From contig JANNFI010000038.1 in NCBI GenBank assembly GCA_031379665.1, positions 1 to 48,400 of the forward strand: DNA of 48,400 nt, given 5' to 3'. How positions within the stretch are numbered: position 1 is the stretch's first letter; the number at the start of each line of letters is the position of its first letter. Shown piece after piece: positions 1-7,895 of this stretch. Source of the stretch: SZUA-254 sp031379665 (lineage in GTDB: Bacteria; Bacteroidota; Ignavibacteria; UBA10030; SZUA-254). The notes under the pieces were generated by a model. That model was not told where the DNA came from and did no database searches. It was given only the letters and a program-made list of their open reading frames with translations. A program made the translations under genes and the position numbers.

Positions 1-168
1 AACCTGGTGGCCGCGGGCGTCCTGCGACGACCGCCGAAAACTCTGACGCGGCCCCGATACCTGGCCATCGAGAAAAAATTCGCTGGTTTTGCGAAGCGGA
101 CCGGCATCCCGATGGACGAACTCGACCTGCTCTTCTGGAGCATGGAGACGGGGCAGATACTCAAATAA
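1..168 (+). CDS. N-glycosylase/DNA lyase, Ogg2-like (3' end only)
   Basis: Only the last 55 codons are in the window; the open frame enters at base 1 and ends at TAA 166-168. The tail contains RYLAIEKKFAGFAKRTGIP, then MDELDLLFWSMETGQILK. This resembles the C-terminus of archaeal/Thermotoga-type 8-oxoguanine DNA glycosylases (Ogg2), which commonly end in a stretch like LDELDLxLWxxETGKxLK. Such enzymes excise 8-oxoguanine and nick the strand by beta-elimination. The catalytic helix-hairpin-helix lies upstream of the window and cannot be checked. The saccharopine dehydrogenase-like gene starts 13 bp downstream on the same strand, so the two may be co-transcribed. The call rests on recall of the family tail only. 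Confidence 0.65.
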   Translation, partial: NLVAAGVLRRPPKTLTRPRYLAIEKKFAGFAKRTGIPMDELDLLFWSMETGQILK

Positions 169-181
169 CCAACTGCGGAAT

Positions 182-1327
182 ATGAAAACACTTGTCATCG
201 GAGCGGGAATGATGGGCGGCGCGGCGGCGTTCGACCTCGCAAACTCTCCGGGGGTCGAAAAGGTGATCGTCGCCGACAGGGACGGGGAAAGGGCGAAAAA
301 CGTCGCCGCGGTGATCGGACCGAAAGCGGAGGCGGCGACGCTCGACACCGGCGTGCGGGCCGACGTCGTCGCGCTGATGCGGACGGTGGACGGTGCGATC
401 GGTGCGACGTCCTACACCCACAACGTCGACCTCACGAAGGCCGCGATCGAGGCCCGGATCCATTTCTGCGACCTTGGCGGTAACATGGACGTTGTCTATC
501 GACAGATGGATTTCGACGCGCAGGCCCGGGAGGCCGGCGTGCTCATCCTCCCGAACTGCGGCCTGGCTCCGGGGATGGCGTGCGTCATCGCGGCCGGCGT
601 CGCGGCAAAATTTTCGGAGGTGGAAAGCATTCATATCCGTGTCGGCGGTCTTCCGCAACGCCCCGTCCCCCCGCTCAATTACCAGCTGGTGTTCTCGCCG
701 GAGGGCCTCATCAACGAATATATCGAGCCGGCCGAGGCGATCCGCGCCGGCCGTGAGGTGAAGATCGACTCGATGGCCGACCTCGAATCGCTCTCATTTC
801 CCGCCCCATTCGAGAAACTTGAAGCCTTCACCACGTCGGGCGGAACATCCACGCTCACGAAGATGTTCAACGGGAAGGTGAAGGAGCTCGATTACAAGAC
901 GATTCGTTATCCCGGACACTGCGAAAAATTCAAGGTGCTCCTCGACCTGGGGTTCGCCGGGTCGGAGCCGGTCATCGCCGGGAACTCGATGAGGACCGTC
1001 AGGGAGTTTTTTGAAGACCTCCTGCGGAAGAAGCTCACGGCCAACGGTCCCGACGTCGTGTTGACGAGGGTCGCGGTCTCCGGAACCCTGGACGGTAAAA
1101 AGCGTACACTTGCGTATGAAATGGTGGATTATTATGATACTGGCCTGAAAATGACCTCGATGATGAGGACGACATCGTTCCCGACCTCGGTCATCCTTCA
1201 GATGGCGATCGACGGCCGGATCCCGGAGCGGGGCGTGAAGCCGCCGGAGCAATGCGTGCCACTCGAGCCGTTCATCGCCGAGCTCGCGAAACGGAAGATC
1301 ACTTTCAAAACCCATCTCACCGATTGA
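182..1327 (+). CDS. Saccharopine dehydrogenase family protein, lysine 6-dehydrogenase-like
   Basis: A 381-residue NAD(P)-dependent oxidoreductase. The N-terminus MKTLVIGAGMMGG holds the Rossmann glycine motif (GAGMMG, residues 7-12) followed by the acidic VADRD strand end. Family signatures follow: DLGGNMDVV, NCGLAPGM, then RVGGLPQRPVPPLNYQLVFS, EGLINEYIEP, FTTSGGTSTL and LDYKTIRYPGH. These match the saccharopine-dehydrogenase/L-lysine 6-dehydrogenase group as I recall it, which oxidatively deaminates lysine; the actual substrate is inferred. The frame is open upstream to base 89, but the Rossmann strand begins at the ATG at 182, so that start is chosen although no clear Shine-Dalgarno site precedes it. 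It follows the DNA glycosylase by 13 bp. Confidence 0.8.
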   Translation: MKTLVIGAGMMGGAAAFDLANSPGVEKVIVADRDGERAKNVAAVIGPKAEAATLDTGVRADVVALMRTVDGAIGATSYTHNVDLTKAAIEARIHFCDLGGNMDVVYRQMDFDAQAREAGVLILPNCGLAPGMACVIAAGVAAKFSEVESIHIRVGGLPQRPVPPLNYQLVFSPEGLINEYIEPAEAIRAGREVKIDSMADLESLSFPAPFEKLEAFTTSGGTSTLTKMFNGKVKELDYKTIRYPGHCEKFKVLLDLGFAGSEPVIAGNSMRTVREFFEDLLRKKLTANGPDVVLTRVAVSGTLDGKKRTLAYEMVDYYDTGLKMTSMMRTTSFPTSVILQMAIDGRIPERGVKPPEQCVPLEPFIAELAKRKITFKTHLTD

Positions 1328-1365
1328 TTATTGATTGATTACCCTGATCATCTATTGAGGAGCCG

Positions 1366-1506
1366 ATGAAACTCCCCCTGTCCATAATCGTCATTACGCG
1401 CGACCCGGTCACGAAGCAGGAAATCCACAACCGCTTCGACGCCCTCACGAGCCACCCGCGCCTGAAAATCCTTCTGATCGCCCTTCGCGCGGCCTTCTCG
1501 CTCTGA
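1366..1506 (+). CDS. Possible small protein of 46 aa
   Basis: A short frame between the dehydrogenase and the amidase. ATG 1366 is preceded by GAGGAG (1357-1362) with only three bases of spacing, and it ends at TGA 1504-1506, 11 bp before the amidase start. The predicted product starts MKLPLSIIVITRD and ends LLIALRAAFSL. Third codon positions are strongly GC, as in the neighbouring real genes, which supports coding. I do not recognise a family. It could instead be the leftover 5' end of a longer gene, or chance. Confidence 0.35.
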   Translation: MKLPLSIIVITRDPVTKQEIHNRFDALTSHPRLKILLIALRAAFSL

Positions 1507-1517
1507 TCTCCCGCACG

Positions 1518-3107
1518 ATGACCTTCCGCCGACCGGCAATCCTCATCCTCTTCGTCCTGGCGCTCGCCGCGGGGGGAGCGTCCGGCCAGCGCCGGATCCC
1601 GGTGGAATTCACGTCGCGCCCGGACGACGGCACCTCCATCGGATCGGTGAGTGCCGGCGGGCATCTCTACGGTTCCCTGAACGACATCGTGACGGTGTTC
1701 GGCCTCCGCTCGTACGAAAACTCCGGCTCCGAAAAATTTGAGATGAAGTCGGGGATGTTCGCCGTAAAGATCACCGCCAACAACCCGTATGTAGTCGTCC
1801 GCGACGACGAACTCAATTCCAGCGTCTACCAGCTCCCGGCGGCAGCGCTGCGCATCGACGGTCACTACTACGTCCCGGTCGGCCCGATGTGCGCCATCCT
1901 GGACTACATCATCGCCGATGAAATTTCCTTCAATGCGGCAGCCGGTAAAATCGTGGCCGGCGGGATGCCCCGCTCGTCCTCCGCGTACGACCTCGCGGGG
2001 CTCGAGCTCGAGGAAAAGACGAACGGCTTCCTCATCCGTCTCCAGTGCGGCCGGAGGCTCCCCGATTATGAGAGCTGGGTGAAGGAAATGAGCGGGGATT
2101 CCTGGCTCTACATCACGCTGGCAAACGCGCGCGCCGACATCGCGAAGATCAACGCCGTCCGGCCGACCGGCATCCTGAAGCAGGTTCTGGTGTTCCAGTC
2201 GGCCACGTCGGTCCAGCTGACCTTCAGGATCAAGGGGAAGGTGAGCACCGCCGAGCTGCTCCCGGCCGAGGGGAGCAACGACCTCCTGGTGAGCATCCAC
2301 ACGCCGACGGACGCGGAGTTGGCCGCGAAGCGGACGCATTCATTCGAACAGACTCTCGAGAGGGAGAAGGAACGGTGGAAGCTCGATGTGGTCGTGATCG
2401 ATGCCGGACACGGAGGCGACGACCCCGGAACCATCGGCATCAACCGCACGAGGGAAAAGGACGTCGTCCTGAGCATCGCGAAGAAACTCGGAAATCTGAT
2501 CAGGAAACAGCTCCCCGACGTGAAGGTCGTGTACACGAGGGAGAAGGACGAGTTCGTCGAACTCTACCGGCGCGGGCAGGTCGCCAATTCGAGCAATGGG
2601 AAGCTCTTCATCAGCATCCACTGCAACTCGATGCCCCGCAAGCCCCATTCGACCAACGGCTTCGAGATCTACCTCCTGCGGCCGGGGAAGACCGAGGCGG
2701 CGGTGCGCGTCGCGGAAAAGGAGAACGCGGTCGTCAAGATGGAAGAGGGGTACGAGAAGCGGTACAAGGAGCTCACCGAGGAGAATTTCATACTCCTCAG
2801 CATGGCGCAGAGCTCGTACGTCAAGTACAGCGAGAAATTCGCGGAGATCCTTCAACAGGAGATGGGTAAGAGGCTCCAACTCGAGAACAACGGGGTCAAG
2901 CAGGCGGGTTTCATTGTCTTGTGGGGGGCCTCGATGCCGAACGTCCTGGTCGAAACCGGTTACCTGTCGAACCGGAAGGACGAGCGTTTTCTCAAGAGCG
3001 AATCGGGCCAGCGGGAGATCGCCGAAGCGCTCCTGGCCGGGGTCAAGCGATACAAGTCCGAGTACGAGAAATCCCTGCGTAGCGGCGAGGAACCAGGAAG
3101 CAGGTAA
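1518..3107 (+). CDS. N-acetylmuramoyl-L-alanine amidase (AmiC-type, Amidase_3)
   Basis: A 529-residue exported cell-wall hydrolase that cuts the bond between N-acetylmuramic acid and L-alanine during septum splitting. A signal peptide spans about residues 1-24 (hydrophobic run ILILFVLALAAGG, then ASGQ). Residues about 40-145 look like a copper-amine-oxidase-N/stalk-type module, and about 155-265 like an AMIN-type beta domain for envelope targeting. The zinc amidase domain starts near residue 292: VIDAGHGGDDPG (zinc ligand His298), Glu in RTREKD, His in SIHCNS, and the catalytic Glu in NVLVETGYLSN. The layout fits Bacteroidota-type AmiC. An EnvC-like activator candidate lies 18 kb away (21491-22696) and could be its partner; that pairing is inference. 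Confidence 0.88.
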   Translation: MTFRRPAILILFVLALAAGGASGQRRIPVEFTSRPDDGTSIGSVSAGGHLYGSLNDIVTVFGLRSYENSGSEKFEMKSGMFAVKITANNPYVVVRDDELNSSVYQLPAAALRIDGHYYVPVGPMCAILDYIIADEISFNAAAGKIVAGGMPRSSSAYDLAGLELEEKTNGFLIRLQCGRRLPDYESWVKEMSGDSWLYITLANARADIAKINAVRPTGILKQVLVFQSATSVQLTFRIKGKVSTAELLPAEGSNDLLVSIHTPTDAELAAKRTHSFEQTLEREKERWKLDVVVIDAGHGGDDPGTIGINRTREKDVVLSIAKKLGNLIRKQLPDVKVVYTREKDEFVELYRRGQVANSSNGKLFISIHCNSMPRKPHSTNGFEIYLLRPGKTEAAVRVAEKENAVVKMEEGYEKRYKELTEENFILLSMAQSSYVKYSEKFAEILQQEMGKRLQLENNGVKQAGFIVLWGASMPNVLVETGYLSNRKDERFLKSESGQREIAEALLAGVKRYKSEYEKSLRSGEEPGSR

Positions 3108-3158
3108 CCCGTCACAACTTCGGCTCCCCGTTCCCGCGGGCAACTTCCCGCGCCCCCC

Positions 3159-3599
3159 TTAACTCAGAAAAATCCTCAGCGACGTTTCACGGAATTCGGT
3201 CCGGTACGACACGAGCGGCTTCTCCGCCGGCCCGGCGATGAGCGCCCCATCGAGGCCGTACCTCGAACCGTGACAGGGACACTTGAACAGGTTCTCCTTG
3301 AGGGCCACCTTGCACCCCTGGTGCTGGCACACCGGCGAGACGGCCGTGAACCTGTCGATCGCGACGCGCACGACCACGATCGATGATTCGGTTCCGGTGA
3401 GGTGAAGCTCCACCGCTCCGCCGGTTTTGTAGAGCTCAGGATACCAGCTCAGGAAAAGGTCGATGATGTTGCCCGCAGGGTCGTACCGGTAGACGGTCGG
3501 TCCCCCGGAGGCGCACCCCTCCAAGAACACGCCCGCAGCCACACCGCCTGAGAGCAGCGCGCCCACCCGCCGAAGAAATTTCCTTCGCGTATCGGTCAT
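3159..3599 (-). CDS. Rieske [2Fe-2S] protein with twin-arginine leader
   Basis: A 146-residue exported iron-sulfur protein. The N-terminus carries TRRKFLRR followed by a hydrophobic stretch, a Tat-type leader, which fits export of a folded cluster protein. Cluster ligands are visible as CQHQGC (Cys91, His93) and CPCHGS (Cys107, His110); Cys96 and Cys109 match the disulfide pair of bc1/b6f-type Rieske proteins. A cysteine at position 29 (LEGC) could be a poor lipobox. Its ATG overlaps the stop of the NRAMP gene by 4 bp (3596-3599), so translation is probably coupled and it is the last gene of the mntR-mntH unit. No cytochrome b gene is nearby, so the redox partner is unknown. Confidence 0.85.
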   Translation of the reverse strand: MTDTRRKFLRRVGALLSGGVAAGVFLEGCASGGPTVYRYDPAGNIIDLFLSWYPELYKTGGAVELHLTGTESSIVVVRVAIDRFTAVSPVCQHQGCKVALKENLFKCPCHGSRYGLDGALIAGPAEKPLVSYRTEFRETSLRIFLS

Positions 3600-5461
3600 T
3601 GAATGATCAGGACCGGAATTGGCAATGCGTGCCTGACTTTCGAAATTGACGCCCCGAGGATCACGTCCTTCAACCCGCGGTGCCGGTGCCCGCCCATCAC
3701 GAGGATGTCGATGCCGGATTCCGTCGAGAGACGCACCAGTTCCTCGGGTACCTGGCCGTATCCGAGGATCGGCATCACCTCAGCGCCTTCCTTCCGCAAT
3801 TCCTCAGCGATCTCCCCGAGGTGTTCCCTGTCCTTCCTCGCCTCGTCGTCGTCGGCCTCCTTGCCGAAAAGCTGTCCGCTCACGCCTTCGACGATATGGA
3901 AGATGTAGAGTACGGCGTGGTGGTCGCGCGCCAGCGTGTTCGCGTGTGAGAGGACCTTCGAATCGAGGTCGGTGTAGTCCAGCGCTACGCCGATTTTCGC
4001 GTATCGCGCGGCGGAGAGGTGGTGCGCCCGCACTTCCGGCTTTACCGATTTTTTGTTTCGCCACGATTTCGGGAGGGAAACATAGACAAGGAGCAAGCCC
4101 GTCGCAACAACTATTGGAACCACCGTCACCCAGATCCAGCCGGCATCCGGGCCTGAGTCGGCGATCCACTCAGACAGCGTGTCGTAGACGAGCTTGGCGT
4201 TCAGGCTGACCACGATGACCGCGGTCGTCCAGGCCAGGACCTTGACCCACATCTTGTTCGCGAACGAACCCATCACCGCCCGGTCGCTCGTGATCTTGAT
4301 GAGCGGGATGACGGCAAACGGAAGCTGGAGGCTCAGGATGACCTGGCTCAGGATCAGGAGTCCGTAGGAGCCCTCCTCGCCCTTGATGCCGATGACGAGG
4401 ACCGCCGGGACAATGGCAATCATCCGCGTAATGAGGCGGCGCACCACCGGCCTCATCCTGAACCGAAGGAACCCCTCCATCACGATCTGGCCGGCGAGCG
4501 TACCGGTCAGCGTCGAACTCTGCCCGGCCGCGATGAGGGCGATGGCGAAGAGCATTGGCGCGAGCGTGCTCCCGAGGAGTGGCTCCAGGAGCTCGTGGGC
4601 CTGCTGGATCTCCGTGACGACGACTCCGTTCTCGAAGAACACTGCCGCCGCGACGACCAGGATGGCGCCGTTGACGAAGAGTGCGGCGTTGAGCGCCACC
4701 GCCGTGTCCACGAGGTTCATCTTGCACGCCTCCTTCTTCCCCTCGATGGTCTGGTCAACCGACCGGGTCTGTACGAGAGCGGAATGAAGGTAAAGGTTAT
4801 GCGGCATCACCGTCGCCCCGATGATGCCGATGGCGACGTACAGGCTGTCTCCGGTGAGATGCGGCACGAACCCACCGCCGAGTTCCCTCCAGTCGGGCGC
4901 CGAGAGAAAAACTTGGAACGCGAAACAGACCCCGATGGTCGCCACGAGCGAAATGATGAACGCTTCCATCTTCCTGATGCCGAAGTTCTGGATCATCAGA
5001 AAGAGCATCGTGTCGAAGCCGGTGATGACGACACCGTAGATGAGGGGGATACCGAAGAGGAGGTTCAGGCCGATGGCCGTGCCGAGCACCTCCGCGAGAT
5101 CGCAGGCGGCGATCGCCACCTCGCACAGGACCCAGAGGGCGTACCCGACAGGTTTCGGGTAATTTTCGCGGCACGCCTGGGCGAGGTCCCGTCCGGCGAC
5201 GATGCCCATCCTCGCCGAAAGGGTCTGCAGGAGCATCGCCATCAGGTTCGACATCAGAAGCACCCAGACCAGCTGGTAGCCGAACCGCGCCCCACCTTCC
5301 AGGTCGGTGGCCCAGTTGCCGGGGTCCATGTATCCGACGCTCACGAGGTACGCGGGTCCGGCGAAGGCGAAGAGCCTCTTGATGAAGCCTGCGTTTTTCG
5401 GGACTTCGACCGACCTGTGGACGTCTGAGAGCGATACCGAGTGGTCCGTTTTTTGACTCAT
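3596..5461 (-). CDS. mntH: NRAMP divalent metal (Mn/Fe) transporter fused to a universal stress protein domain
   Basis: A 621-residue inner-membrane protein. Residues about 28-465 are an NRAMP proton-coupled metal importer: the TM1 metal site DPGN is at 46-49 and the TM6 site ATVMPHN has Met219, the usual Mn/Fe-selective ligand, at 216-222. After a charged linker (about 466-486) a cytoplasmic UspA-like alpha/beta domain runs to the end (KIGVALDYTD... LVMGGHRHRG... PIPVLIIQ). Bacterial MntH proteins are normally about 400-450 residues, so the C-terminal domain is an addition. It lies 10 bp downstream of the DtxR-family gene and overlaps the Rieske gene by 4 bp. The repressor, operator and transporter together indicate metal-dependent control. 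Confidence 0.9.
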   Translation of the reverse strand: MSQKTDHSVSLSDVHRSVEVPKNAGFIKRLFAFAGPAYLVSVGYMDPGNWATDLEGGARFGYQLVWVLLMSNLMAMLLQTLSARMGIVAGRDLAQACRENYPKPVGYALWVLCEVAIAACDLAEVLGTAIGLNLLFGIPLIYGVVITGFDTMLFLMIQNFGIRKMEAFIISLVATIGVCFAFQVFLSAPDWRELGGGFVPHLTGDSLYVAIGIIGATVMPHNLYLHSALVQTRSVDQTIEGKKEACKMNLVDTAVALNAALFVNGAILVVAAAVFFENGVVVTEIQQAHELLEPLLGSTLAPMLFAIALIAAGQSSTLTGTLAGQIVMEGFLRFRMRPVVRRLITRMIAIVPAVLVIGIKGEEGSYGLLILSQVILSLQLPFAVIPLIKITSDRAVMGSFANKMWVKVLAWTTAVIVVSLNAKLVYDTLSEWIADSGPDAGWIWVTVVPIVVATGLLLVYVSLPKSWRNKKSVKPEVRAHHLSAARYAKIGVALDYTDLDSKVLSHANTLARDHHAVLYIFHIVEGVSGQLFGKEADDDEARKDREHLGEIAEELRKEGAEVMPILGYGQVPEELVRLSTESGIDILVMGGHRHRGLKDVILGASISKVRHALPIPVLIIQ

Positions 5462-5471
5462 CCGATGGTCC

Positions 5472-6125
5472 TCACGCGATCTCGCCGAAGATCGAGACGG
5501 CGACCTCCCGGCTGATGAATTTTTCCTTGCCGCCGACAGTCACCACGAGCGAACCGTCGAACGGCCTTTTTTCCCTGACCACGAGCCGGGTCCCCAGCGA
5601 GAGACCGAGCTTCGCGGTGTGCTGCAGTATCGCGGAACTATCGTCGCTGACGCGCAGTATCGTCACGCGGTCGCCCGGCGTGAAGTCTGAGAGCGGACGC
5701 CCTTTCAGCGGCGGCAGCTTTCCGTCCGCCGTTGGGACCGGTTCGCCGTGCGGGTCCGTGGAGGGGTTGCCCAGAAGGTCGTCCAGTCGCTGCTCCATCT
5801 CGTCGGAGGTGACGTGCTCGAGCCTCTCCGCCTCCTCGTGTACCTCGTCCCAGCCGTAGCCCAGGTGCTTGACGAGGAAGATCTCCCAGAGCCTGTGCCG
5901 CCGCATCATTTTCACGGCCATTCGGCGACCGGCCTCGGTCAGCGACACCCCCCGGTAGGGCACGTACCGGATCAGTTTTTTCGCGGCCAGTTTCTTCAGC
6001 ATCCCGGTGACCGACCCGTCACCGATCCCCAGGTGCTTCGCCAGCGCCGAGGTTGTGACCCCCCCTCCGTCCACTCCGAGCTTATGGATCCCCTTGAGGT
6101 AGTCTTCCGTGGATTGGTTTTGCAT
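5472..6125 (-). CDS. DtxR/MntR-family metal-dependent repressor with C-terminal FeoA (SH3-like) domain
   Basis: A 217-residue regulator. The N-terminal winged helix (TEDYLKGIHKL..., then TTSALAKHLGIGDGSVTGML) binds DNA. The middle helices (MMRRHRLWEIFLVKHLGYGWDEVHEEAERLEH split across 95-125) hold the typical metal-binding Glu/His residues of the dimerisation domain. Residues about 140-217 form a FeoA/SH3-like domain, as in DtxR/IdeR rather than short Bacillus MntR. It is the first gene of a minus-strand unit with the NRAMP-Usp transporter and the Rieske protein. A palindrome immediately upstream of its start suggests self-regulation. Whether manganese or iron is the effector cannot be told from sequence; the transporter partner favours manganese or both. 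Confidence 0.87.
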   Translation of the reverse strand: MQNQSTEDYLKGIHKLGVDGGGVTTSALAKHLGIGDGSVTGMLKKLAAKKLIRYVPYRGVSLTEAGRRMAVKMMRRHRLWEIFLVKHLGYGWDEVHEEAERLEHVTSDEMEQRLDDLLGNPSTDPHGEPVPTADGKLPPLKGRPLSDFTPGDRVTILRVSDDSSAILQHTAKLGLSLGTRLVVREKRPFDGSLVVTVGGKEKFISREVAVSIFGEIA

Positions 6126-6133
6126 TGGGCAGA

Positions 6134-6151
6134 ATTTAGGTAATCCTAAAT
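6134..6151. promoter_or_regulatory. DtxR/MntR-type operator palindrome
   Basis: ATTTAGG and CCTAAAT are perfect 7-bp arms around the spacer TAAT. The arms resemble the TTAGG/CCTAA half sites bound by IdeR/DtxR-family repressors. It lies 8 bp upstream of the repressor start codon, overlaps the end of the predicted -10 (6149-6154) and covers the expected transcription start. Metal-dependent self-repression of the whole unit is the natural reading. Confidence 0.75.
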
Positions 6152-6177
6152 ATATATTTTGTTTTATAAAAAATCAA
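6149..6177 (-). promoter_or_regulatory. Promoter of the mntR-mntH-Rieske unit
   Basis: Read on the minus strand: TTGATT (6172-6177), 17 bp, TATATT (6149-6154), in a very AT-rich stretch. The expected start, near 6142, falls inside the repressor palindrome. It has the same form as the other promoters listed in this window. Confidence 0.65.
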
Positions 6178-6195
6178 GCGCGGGCCCGGACGGAT

Positions 6196-6225
6196 AAAAA
6201 AACCCCGGCCTTTTCGGGTCCGGGG
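6196..6225 (-). terminator. Intrinsic terminator of the POT-like transporter gene
   Basis: On the minus strand, CCCCGG (6220-6225) and CCGGGG (6203-6208) form a stem around an 11-nt loop, followed by seven T (6196-6202). It lies about 80 bp past the stop of the minus-strand transporter and just upstream of the repressor promoter, so it insulates the two units. Confidence 0.75.
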
Positions 6226-6307
6226 TCGGGCTGAGCGGTACGGCCGCGTTCGGGGATCAGCTGTTGGCGGAGGGCCAGCCGCGGTCGGCCGGCGCCAGTC
6301 GAAGCTG

Positions 6308-7717
6308 TTACGCGGGTTTCGGTCGTCGGGCGACGAGGCGGTCGTACACGATCAGGGCGAGGGTCGAGACGATCCCGATCAGGCCCACCCAGTACCACAT
6401 CGCGTGGGGGTTCGCCGAGCCGGGGCCGGGGATGAACGTCCCCTCCGATTTATACCCGATGTAGTGCTCGACGAGCGGCCCGGCGATGAGACCCGCGAAG
6501 AACGTGCCGATGGCGACCGGGAGGAACGCGAAGCCCATGTAGGTCCCGACCTGCTCCTTCGGCGCGAGGTCCGACACGTATTCGTAGTAGCGTGGGGCCT
6601 GGATCGCCTCGCCCACGGCGAAGATCATCAGCGCGAAGGCGGCGGGCGCGATCATCACCGAGAGCTCCACGGTCTCGACGGGAAGCCCGGCGGCGCCGAG
6701 GAGCCAGAGCACGACGTTCATCACCGCCACGACCGGCCAGACGAGGACCTGCGCCGGCCCCGCCGGCATGTGCACCATCAGGAACCACGAGCAGGTCGCG
6801 AGCCCGAAGCCGAGCGTCATCGCGACCATTGGTTTGAGTTTTTTCGCCAGCGCGGTCGCGATCACGGTGACGAGGATGATGGTCCAGGCGTCCACCGTCT
6901 CGAGAATCTCGAACCGGTCGAACTTGAGGACGTCCCTGATGTAGAAGGGCATCGAATAGAAGACCTGCCAGAACATGATCCAGAAGCCTGAGAAAATCAC
7001 CAGGAACGAAATGAATCGCAGATTGGTGAACACCAGGAGCATATCCCGGAGCACCACGGCCATCGATTTCGGCGGCGGGGCATCGGCGGGACGGGCGGGC
7101 TCCTTGAAGAAGGCCAGCGTCGCGATGAGCATCAGGAAACTGATGAGGGACGACATCACCAGCACGTAGGCGATGCCGGCGTTTTCGCGCACCGGGACCG
7201 CGAGGAAGGGCCCGATCGCGCCGCCGATGTTGACCAGCATGTAGTAGATCGAGTAGCCGAGGGATTTCGTCTCGCCGGTCGTGGTGCGGGCCACCGTCCC
7301 GACGATCGACGGCTTGATGAGCGACCCGCCCATAGCGGTCACCACCAGGGCGATGATCATGTATGGTCCTGCGCCGATGGCGTCAGTGATGACCTGCCCC
7401 GCGGGAAGTCCGGCGAGGCCGATCATGAAATATCCCAGCGTGAAGACCGCGAAGCAGACCGTGAGGCTCCGCCGGAAACCGTAACGGTCCACGACCGTCC
7501 CGGCGAGGATCGGGAGGAAATAGAGGAGCGTATTGAACAGGCTCCCGACCAGCCAGCCTGCTTTCTCGGGCCCGAGCCCGACCTGTTCGGCGACGTAGAC
7601 GGTGAGCACCGCCTTGCTGCCGTAGTAGGCGAGACGTTCGAAGAGTTCGATGACGTTCGCCACCCAGAAGGTCCGGCTGAAACCGTCCCGGACTTTTGCC
7701 AACCAGCTCTCGGCCAT
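6308..7717 (-). CDS. MFS transporter, POT/PTR-like (proton-coupled peptide transporter family)
   Basis: A 469-residue integral membrane protein with about 12 or more hydrophobic segments. Residues near 23-34 read ELFERLAYYGSK, matching the ExxER(F/x)xYYG signature of proton-dependent oligopeptide transporters. The MFS loop 2-3 motif appears as GTVVDRYGFRRSL. The substrate is not defined by sequence: di/tripeptides are the family default, but several bacterial members carry other substrates. The ATG at 7715-7717 is preceded by a good AGGAG Shine-Dalgarno site. It is monocistronic, with its own promoter (7765-7793) and terminator (6196-6225), and is divergent from pckG. Confidence 0.78.
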   Translation of the reverse strand: MAESWLAKVRDGFSRTFWVANVIELFERLAYYGSKAVLTVYVAEQVGLGPEKAGWLVGSLFNTLLYFLPILAGTVVDRYGFRRSLTVCFAVFTLGYFMIGLAGLPAGQVITDAIGAGPYMIIALVVTAMGGSLIKPSIVGTVARTTTGETKSLGYSIYYMLVNIGGAIGPFLAVPVRENAGIAYVLVMSSLISFLMLIATLAFFKEPARPADAPPPKSMAVVLRDMLLVFTNLRFISFLVIFSGFWIMFWQVFYSMPFYIRDVLKFDRFEILETVDAWTIILVTVIATALAKKLKPMVAMTLGFGLATCSWFLMVHMPAGPAQVLVWPVVAVMNVVLWLLGAAGLPVETVELSVMIAPAAFALMIFAVGEAIQAPRYYEYVSDLAPKEQVGTYMGFAFLPVAIGTFFAGLIAGPLVEHYIGYKSEGTFIPGPGSANPHAMWYWVGLIGIVSTLALIVYDRLVARRPKPA

Positions 7718-7764
7718 TACGCTCTCCTGTCAGTGATGTTGAGGGCTTCCGTTACCAGCCCACG

Positions 7765-7793
7765 AAAGTAGCGAAATCGGGCCAGAGAATCAA
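7765..7793 (-). promoter_or_regulatory. Promoter of the POT-like transporter
   Basis: On the minus strand: TTGATT (7788-7793), 17 bp, TACTTT (7765-7770), about 48 bp upstream of the start codon. Confidence 0.5.
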
Positions 7794-7807
7794 TATCCGC
7801 CCTAATC

Positions 7808-7836
7808 TTTCTATTTATGGCCATTTTCCGTATCTT
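7808..7836 (+). promoter_or_regulatory. Possible promoter of pckG
   Basis: TTTCTA (7808-7813), 17 bp, TATCTT (7831-7836). The -10 fits the form seen elsewhere in the window, but the -35 lacks the usual G. It is about 60 bp upstream of the pckG start. Confidence 0.35.
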
Positions 7837-7895
7837 CACCCTACCTTCAATTCCAGAACTCAGGCTTCGAAAATACTTCCCCGAGGAAAATCAGC

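Noticed and set aside
3135..3152. Hairpin CGCGGG/CCCGCG between the amidase and Rieske genes as a terminator
   Set aside because: There is no T run on either strand and the stem is only 6 bp; it is not supported as an intrinsic terminator.
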